35,393 nucleotides of DNA. Source: Clostridia bacterium (GTDB lineage Bacteria; Bacillota; Clostridia; TANB77; CAG-508). Below are positions 33,452-35,393 of this stretch, piece after piece; within the stretch, counting starts at the first letter, position 1, and each line of letters opens with the position of its first letter. The position numbers and the translations under genes were made by a program. Where the stretch lies: positions 1 through 35,393 of the forward strand of contig JAAWEA010000022.1 of assembly GCA_022794055.1 (NCBI GenBank). The letters run 5' to 3'. The notes beneath the pieces are model-generated. The model was not told where the DNA came from. It worked only from the letters and a program-made list of their open reading frames with translations, and ran no database searches.

Positions 33452-35308
33452 TTAACTCATTGCTTTTTCAATATATTCTTCTTGTTCTTCTGAAATCCCA
33501 TATATTTTATATACTAATTTATTCAATTTTCTATATCCATTTTCATTAAATTGTTCCTGTAATTTATCTGTTAAATCTATAATTTTATTAAAATCTTCAT
33601 TATTAGCTAATGCTATTGGTATTCTCTTTAAATCTGAAATCTTTATTTGTGGAGTTTTCCCATTTCCACCCCTAATAACATTAGTTGATGAAGCAAAATA
33701 TGATATTAACTTACTATTTAATATTCCATTTGTATATTTAAGTTTATCTATTGATTCTTTGTTACTATTTTTTAAACTTAAAATATATAAGCTATTATTT
33801 GCAGCATAATTTTCTTCTGTATATGTAGATATTATTTCACTTGCACTTTGTCTTATAAATATCTTGGGAGATTTATAGCATTCTTTATCTCCTAAGGTTA
33901 CTCTCTTTTTGTTTTTTATTCCTAGAGCTTCTAATTTAACTTTAAATTCATCAGAAATTTTAAGTTGCAAATCATAATCATATTCAATATATCTAAATGG
34001 TCTAGGTTTTGCAAATTTATATGCTATCCCTTTAGAACCCTCTAAATAAGGAAATATTTCATTATCTGTTTTTTTATCCTTTTCAACAATAAAATCATCT
34101 GTTCTACCTGTTAATGCACAACAAGTTCTTAATGCTTTTCCTGGAAAGTAATCATCAAGTTTTTTGTTTTTTTCCATTATATTTATAATTTCCTTTTTTA
34201 ATCCATCTAACGGTAATAAAAAATTATACTTTTTATCTCTTTTATTCCAAATACTTTGACTAAACAATTTTGTTTCTTTTGTAGAATAATTAAAATATTT
34301 CACATTATCTTCAATGTCTGATTTTTTATTAAGTATTGTTAATATAATTTGATTACTTGCAACATTTTCAAATCCATTTATATTTGTTGTTAATTCTTTA
34401 ATAGTATAATTATCTAATAAATACTTTCTCATATCCATATAGGCATCTTCAAAAAATGAAATATCTAATATAAAAGATAATTTTCCATTTTTTTTCAACA
34501 AATCCAAAGAGTTTTCTATAAAAAACATTGATAAATTAAATTTATTGTTTTTCTTTTTGTCAACAACAAACTTAAATGTATTAAAATATGCTCTTTTCTC
34601 CTCTGTCATATTTCTACTTCTTCTCCCATATAAAGTAACAAATGGAGGATTCCCTATAATTACATCATACTTATTATTAATATTTTTATAACAAAAATCA
34701 TAATTATTTATTTTTAATTTTGGAAGTTTGAACCCATTGTCTTGAATATATACATCTTTAATGTCCTCTATCATGCTACAAAGAATATTTGCTTCTGTAA
34801 TTTTACACGCCATATTATCAATGTCATTTGCTTCAATATTCTTAAAAATTTTTTTTAGTAATAATGCCTTATTTAATTCTTTACTATTGTTTTTAATCTT
34901 TCTAATAATTTCTATTAAAAACAAGCCAGAACCACAAGAAGGCTCAAGTATATGTGTGTCTTCATCTATTTTTACATTATTAACCATATAATCTATAATA
35001 TCATTAGATCGAGTATAAAAACTTCCACAATTCTTTTTATTCTCTGATGACATTGTATTTTCGTATAAATAACCAACAATGTCATTTTCATTTGTACTAG
35101 AAAAATAATTTATTAAAGCTATTGCTTCTTCACTATCATAATCATATTCGATTTCTTTAAAAATATATGGATAAACATTCTTTAATATATCATCTCCATT
35201 AAATTCTTCTGTTCTAATTTTAGATATTAAAAAGCAATTTATTAAAATACTGAATATTTCCTCTAATGAATATTGTTTTTTTATTTTGTTTATAAAATTT
35301 AAAATAAT
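33452..35308 (-). CDS. Adenine-N6 DNA methyltransferase, TaqI/Eco57I-like, 5' end unclear
   Basis: Motifs: GSFYTR (motif X), ILEPSCGSGLFLI (motif I, SAM), IIGNPPF (motif IV, catalytic), and a C-terminal target-recognition part with TPQIKISDLKRIPI and ending in NKLVYKIYGISEEQ, as in TaqI-type enzymes. The first ATG is at 35053, but the frame stays open to 35308 and the upstream residues (EEIFSILINCFLI, NENDIVGYLYENT) fit the family's helical N-terminal domain. So 35053 is not the true start. Between 35308 and the window end the DNA is almost pure A/T with an ATG followed by GA12. The start is lost, frameshifted or outside the window. No restriction partner is visible. Confidence 0.8.
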   Translation of the reverse strand: MILNFINKIKKQYSLEEIFSILINCFLISKIRTEEFNGDDILKNVYPYIFKEIEYDYDSEEAIALINYFSSTNENDIVGYLYENTMSSENKKNCGSFYTRSNDIIDYMVNNVKIDEDTHILEPSCGSGLFLIEIIRKIKNNSKELNKALLLKKIFKNIEANDIDNMACKITEANILCSMIEDIKDVYIQDNGFKLPKLKINNYDFCYKNINNKYDVIIGNPPFVTLYGRRSRNMTEEKRAYFNTFKFVVDKKKNNKFNLSMFFIENSLDLLKKNGKLSFILDISFFEDAYMDMRKYLLDNYTIKELTTNINGFENVASNQIILTILNKKSDIEDNVKYFNYSTKETKLFSQSIWNKRDKKYNFLLPLDGLKKEIINIMEKNKKLDDYFPGKALRTCCALTGRTDDFIVEKDKKTDNEIFPYLEGSKGIAYKFAKPRPFRYIEYDYDLQLKISDEFKVKLEALGIKNKKRVTLGDKECYKSPKIFIRQSASEIISTYTEENYAANNSLYILSLKNSNKESIDKLKYTNGILNSKLISYFASSTNVIRGGNGKTPQIKISDLKRIPIALANNEDFNKIIDLTDKLQEQFNENGYRKLNKLVYKIYGISEEQEEYIEKAMS

Positions 35309-35393
35309 TTAATTTTTTAATTAAACCTTTTTTTAATTTATTTTTGTTTTTTAATATTTAAAATTTTTTATATTTTTTTTTTTTCCATTTTCG

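Overview
The window is very A+T-rich DNA with Firmicute-style Shine-Dalgarno sequences, strong arginine preference for AGA, an NADH-linked [FeFe]-hydrogenase (HydABC), a Firmicute-type LexA and dockerin-bearing surface proteins. This points to an anaerobic low-GC Clostridia-like bacterium, possibly a gut organism. The species cannot be named from the sequence. I see no rRNA, tRNA, CRISPR array, intact transposase or prophage.

Layout. 1-190: hairpins and a terminator. 190-5774 (minus): hydC-hydB-[pepC-like, frameshifted]-hydA operon. 6032-7070 (plus): two small surface proteins. 7136-8632: smpB and fba, convergent around a perfect 105-bp palindrome. 8776-16082 (minus): type I restriction-modification operon hsdM-hsdS-hsdR followed by a YgjP-like metalloprotease. 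16390-18829: peroxiredoxin, RusA-like resolvase, RsmB-like rRNA methyltransferase and a DUF1540 protein. 18938-24786: a small acidic orphan gene, a heterodimeric ABC exporter behind a promoter-embedded operator, a HAD hydrolase and lexA. 24935-28017: a dockerin-tagged glucosaminidase and a membrane-anchored cadherin-like protein. 28325-33087: P-loop kinase-like gene, two ABC-2 permeases (the first frameshifted), their ATPase and an alpha/beta hydrolase. 33189-33357: relic of a caspase-family protease. 33452-end: adenine-N6 DNA methyltransferase whose 5' end is unclear.

The main unexplained signals are as follows. (1) Two genes are interrupted by +1 frameshifts with the same local sequence, an extra C giving T-CGG-A. 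These are the only in-frame CGG codons I could find in the window, so CGG may be a non-decoded or shift-prone codon here; indels or sequencing error remain the alternative. (2) Three classes of dispersed palindromic repeat are present. One supplies the C-terminal codons of HydA and of an ABC permease. Another forms a 51+51-bp perfect palindrome whose outer arms differ from locus to locus, as if it inserts into the loops of existing terminators. (3) A decayed caspase lies beside a DNA methyltransferase, suggesting an eroded defence locus.
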